From Pseudomonadota bacterium (GTDB lineage: Bacteria; Desulfobacterota; Syntrophia; Syntrophales; JADFWA01): a DNA stretch of 6,611 nt. Shown here piece after piece: positions 5,621 through 6,611 of this stretch. Every line of letters begins with the position of its first letter. Position 1 is the stretch's first letter. Both the position numbers and the translations under genes were made by a program. Location of the stretch: positions 1 to 6,611 of the forward strand of contig JAUWNZ010000075.1 of the NCBI GenBank assembly GCA_030612385.1. The letters run 5' to 3'. The notes beneath the pieces are model-generated. The model had not been told where the DNA came from. It saw only the letters and a program-made list of their open reading frames with translations, and made no database searches.

Positions 5621-5885
5621 AAGTGAAATAATCCTGTTTCTTTTCATAAGCTGAAGTCTCATAGACAAACGGCACGGGATACCTGCGCCCTGCTGTTGCA
5701 AACGCGATGTTTTCAGGAGTTCTGCTTGTCAAAGAGCGACAGAATTATCGTTCATTCAGGCAGGTAAAAGGTTCGACTTTACCGATCCTCCCCAATCCTT
5801 GCCGGAAATATCTTGCTCCGGTGAGACCCTCCTCAATACTTCTCGAAGCAATACCCTATATAAATAGTACCATCAACCCGGGCTT
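5621..5885. other. Non-coding right end of the IS91-type element and start of the host cassette
   Basis: These 265 bases contain no gene I can support on either strand; the longest plus-strand reading frame (from 5707) runs through the attC into the toxin gene and looks accidental. By position this should hold the oriIS end, where rolling-circle transposition of IS91 elements begins, and then a remnant of the original cassette. The final 15 or so bases (GGGCTTCTTGAAC region) belong to the cassette, because the same bases follow the R' box of the site at 230-325. Confidence 0.5.
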
Positions 5886-5942
5886 CTTGAACAATAGATT
5901 GAAAACGACCTTTCAGGTCGTGTCAATCCCTATAGGTTATGT
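5886..5942 (-). repeat. attC recombination site, 57 bp, short-family type
   Basis: On the minus strand it runs from R'' ACATAAC (5942-5936), which contains the TAA stop of the ParE-like toxin, to R' GTTCAAG (5892-5886). Inside is a compact stem: GATTGA and CGACCT pair with AGGTCG and TCAATC around a GAA turn. This is close to the site at 230-325 in the outer arms but lacks its long loop. R'' is complementary to the TATGT sequence that abuts the group II intron at 6471, and R' to the CTTGAAC box at 3642-3648, so both neighbouring cassettes are defined by it. Confidence 0.78.
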
Positions 5943-6233
5943 ATTCTTTCTTTCAATCCAGTAATCTGGTTTTCTGTGCTGGTGCGCAACGGCAATGATA
6001 AAAATGTGATCTTCCTCAATAGAGTAAAGCAGTTTGTACGGGAACTTGTGCAGAAGACATTTCCGGATATCGCCACGTTCCACAGACCATGCCTCTGGAT
6101 ATTCTGAAATCCTTTTTGCGGCCTTTCTGACCTCTCCCCGGAACCGCTTTCCAAGCCCTCGAAATTCAATATCATAGTAGTGAGTTGCATCATCAAGTTC
6201 TTGTCTTGCGAGTTTTGAAAATATAACTCTCAT
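5937..6233 (-). CDS. RelE/ParE-family toxin
   Basis: A 98-aa protein with the RelE/ParE fold pattern: an N-terminal strand and helices (RVIFSKLARQELDDATHYYD), a basic helix (GKRFRGEVRKAAKRI), SEYPEAW, and the C-terminal strands RKCLLHKFPYKLLYSIEEDH and IFIIAVAHQHRKPDYW. That HRxPxYW ending is typical of the ParE-like subgroup found with addiction-module component antitoxins. ParE proteins poison DNA gyrase and RelE proteins cleave mRNA; the sequence alone does not decide which applies. The ATG at 6233 shares one base with the antitoxin stop (TAATG) and is preceded by AAGGA, so translation is coupled. The stop lies within the attC R'' box, marking it as the last gene of its cassette. Confidence 0.9.
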   Translation of the reverse strand: MRVIFSKLARQELDDATHYYDIEFRGLGKRFRGEVRKAAKRISEYPEAWSVERGDIRKCLLHKFPYKLLYSIEEDHIFIIAVAHQHRKPDYWIERKNT

Positions 6234-6439
6234 TATTCTTCCTTGAATATTTCCTCCATGGGGATTCCTTTAAGGTTACCTGCGCGATAAGCATTGAGCC
6301 GCTTTTCTGCCTCGTTTGCCCATATTACATCCAGTGAGCTGTCAGGCTCATCCAGGCTCTTCATTAACCCTTCAACCACCATGAATCTTTCATCCGGTTT
6401 AAGTTTCAATGCTTGTTCAAGTACATCTTTACTATTCAT
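6233..6439 (-). CDS. Addiction-module component antitoxin (TIGR02574/Unstab_antitox-like)
   Basis: A small acidic protein of about 68 aa: MNSKDVLEQALKLKPDERF, then a helix VVEGLMKSLDEPD, W-NEAEKRLNAYRAGNLKG and IPMEEIFKEE. This is the classic shape of the short antitoxins paired with RelE/ParE toxins: an N-terminal part that dimerises and a C-terminal part that wraps the toxin. I choose the ATG at 6439 because GAGAGG is 8 bases upstream; the GTG at 6448 abuts the ribosome site. It lies first in the cassette, about 28 bases from the group II intron end, with no promoter between, so transcription must come from the intron or beyond. It overlaps the toxin gene by one base. Confidence 0.88.
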   Translation of the reverse strand: MNSKDVLEQALKLKPDERFMVVEGLMKSLDEPDSSLDVIWANEAEKRLNAYRAGNLKGIPMEEIFKEE

Positions 6440-6471
6440 CAGACTCACCTCTCAAATTTGTTCAAAACATA

Positions 6472-6611
6472 GTAGAGTAGAACCTCGGTGCAATTGATTT
6501 TAAACAACAATCAACTTTCCCTTAGTCCCCTCGTCAAACCGTAAGTCGGGTTTTCCCCGTTACGGCTTTCCGACGACCTTCCCCATAAGCTTATCAGTAA
6601 CCGTTGTCGTT
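6472..6611 (-). ncRNA. Group II intron 3' end (domains V and VI), probably inserted in an attC site
   Basis: Domain V is recognisable on the minus strand at about 6569-6535. A lower stem AAAGCCGTAA pairs with TTACGGTTT and includes the catalytic AGC triad, its G forming the expected G-U wobble. A two-base AC bulge, a CGGG/CCCG upper stem and a GAAA-type loop complete it; the total is about 35 nt, the usual length. Domain VI follows, with a stem AGTTGATT/AATCAATT and the run TTCTACTCTAC, which resembles the usual 3' end with a bulged branch-point A and terminal AC. The intron then ends at about 6472 and exon sequence TATGTTTTG follows. The rest of the intron, including any reverse transcriptase, lies off the right edge. 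Confidence 0.78.

Larger units (their letters stand above)
3700..5870 (+). mobile_element. IS91-family element with an associated tyrosine recombinase, internally deleted
   Basis: A plus-strand module opposite in direction to the cassette genes. It combines an XerC/D-like tyrosine recombinase and an IS91-type HUH transposase, a pairing known from one branch of the IS91 family where the two genes are normally adjacent and separate. Here an in-frame deletion has fused them, and a frameshift interrupts the transposase near its end, so the element is probably immobile. The ends given are approximate: the left end lies between 3649 and 3786 and the right end between 5620 and 5885. IS91 elements have no terminal inverted repeats and leave no target duplication, so boundaries cannot be read from one copy. 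Confidence 0.75.

Noticed and set aside
5707..5964. Plus-strand 85-codon frame after the transposase
   Set aside because: It crosses the attC and runs antisense into the ParE-like toxin, lacks a ribosome site and resembles nothing I know.
6535..6569. Hairpin read as a rho-independent terminator
   Set aside because: There is no U tract; length, AGC triad with G-U wobble, AC bulge and GAAA-type loop fit group II intron domain V better.

Overview
This window reads as a stretch of an integron gene-cassette array running right to left (minus strand), invaded by three different mobile elements. The array call rests on six attC-like sites (about 230-325, 843-974, 1783-1914, 2231-2321, 3517-3648 and 5886-5942), each with R''/R'-type boxes and internal inverted arms. 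The boxes at the two ends of each cassette are complementary: GTTAGCC with GGCTAAC around the TumE/TumA cassette, GTTCGGC with GCCGAAC around the 383-aa gene, GTTCAAG with CTTGAAC around the IS91-carrying cassette, and near-matches for the others. Cassette genes start just after one site and stop at or just before the next, some with the TAA stop inside the R'' box. No integron integrase gene and no attI are in the window; by gene direction they would lie to the right.

Layout from left to right. 1-212: the end of an IS21-family element (C-terminus of the IstB helper ATPase plus the right terminus) inserted about 18 bp inside a cassette. 230-325: attC. 320-831: two-gene cassette DUF4160-DUF2442. 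843-974: attC (132 bp). 1019-1707: TumE/TumA toxin-antitoxin cassette with its own promoter. 1783-1914: attC (132 bp). 1922-2209: 95-aa orphan. 2231-2321: a divergent, easily missed attC. 2341-3492: 383-aa protein with a C-terminal HEPN-like RNxxxH motif. 3517-3648: attC (132 bp). 3649-5885: a cassette whose original content has been replaced or split by a plus-strand IS91-type element, in which a tyrosine recombinase is fused in frame to an HUH (Y2) transposase that is then frameshifted. 5886-5942: short attC. 5937-6439: addiction-module antitoxin and RelE/ParE toxin. 6472-6611: 3' end of a group II intron (domains V and VI) that appears to sit inside an attC R' box.

Functionally the cassettes are stability or defence-like: three two-gene modules of toxin-antitoxin type and one possible HEPN RNase. 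Most cassettes have only 10-30 bp between the site and the start codon, so they have little room for a promoter. The TumE/TumA cassette has about 75 bp and a good sigma70-type promoter, and might also drive the cassettes downstream of it. The three near-identical 132-bp sites, together with TA cassettes, suggest a sedentary chromosomal integron rather than a mobile multidrug integron. The organism is a Gram-negative environmental bacterium. The style of the IS91/recombinase pair and the moderate base composition suggest Desulfobacterota or a similar lineage, but this is only an impression.
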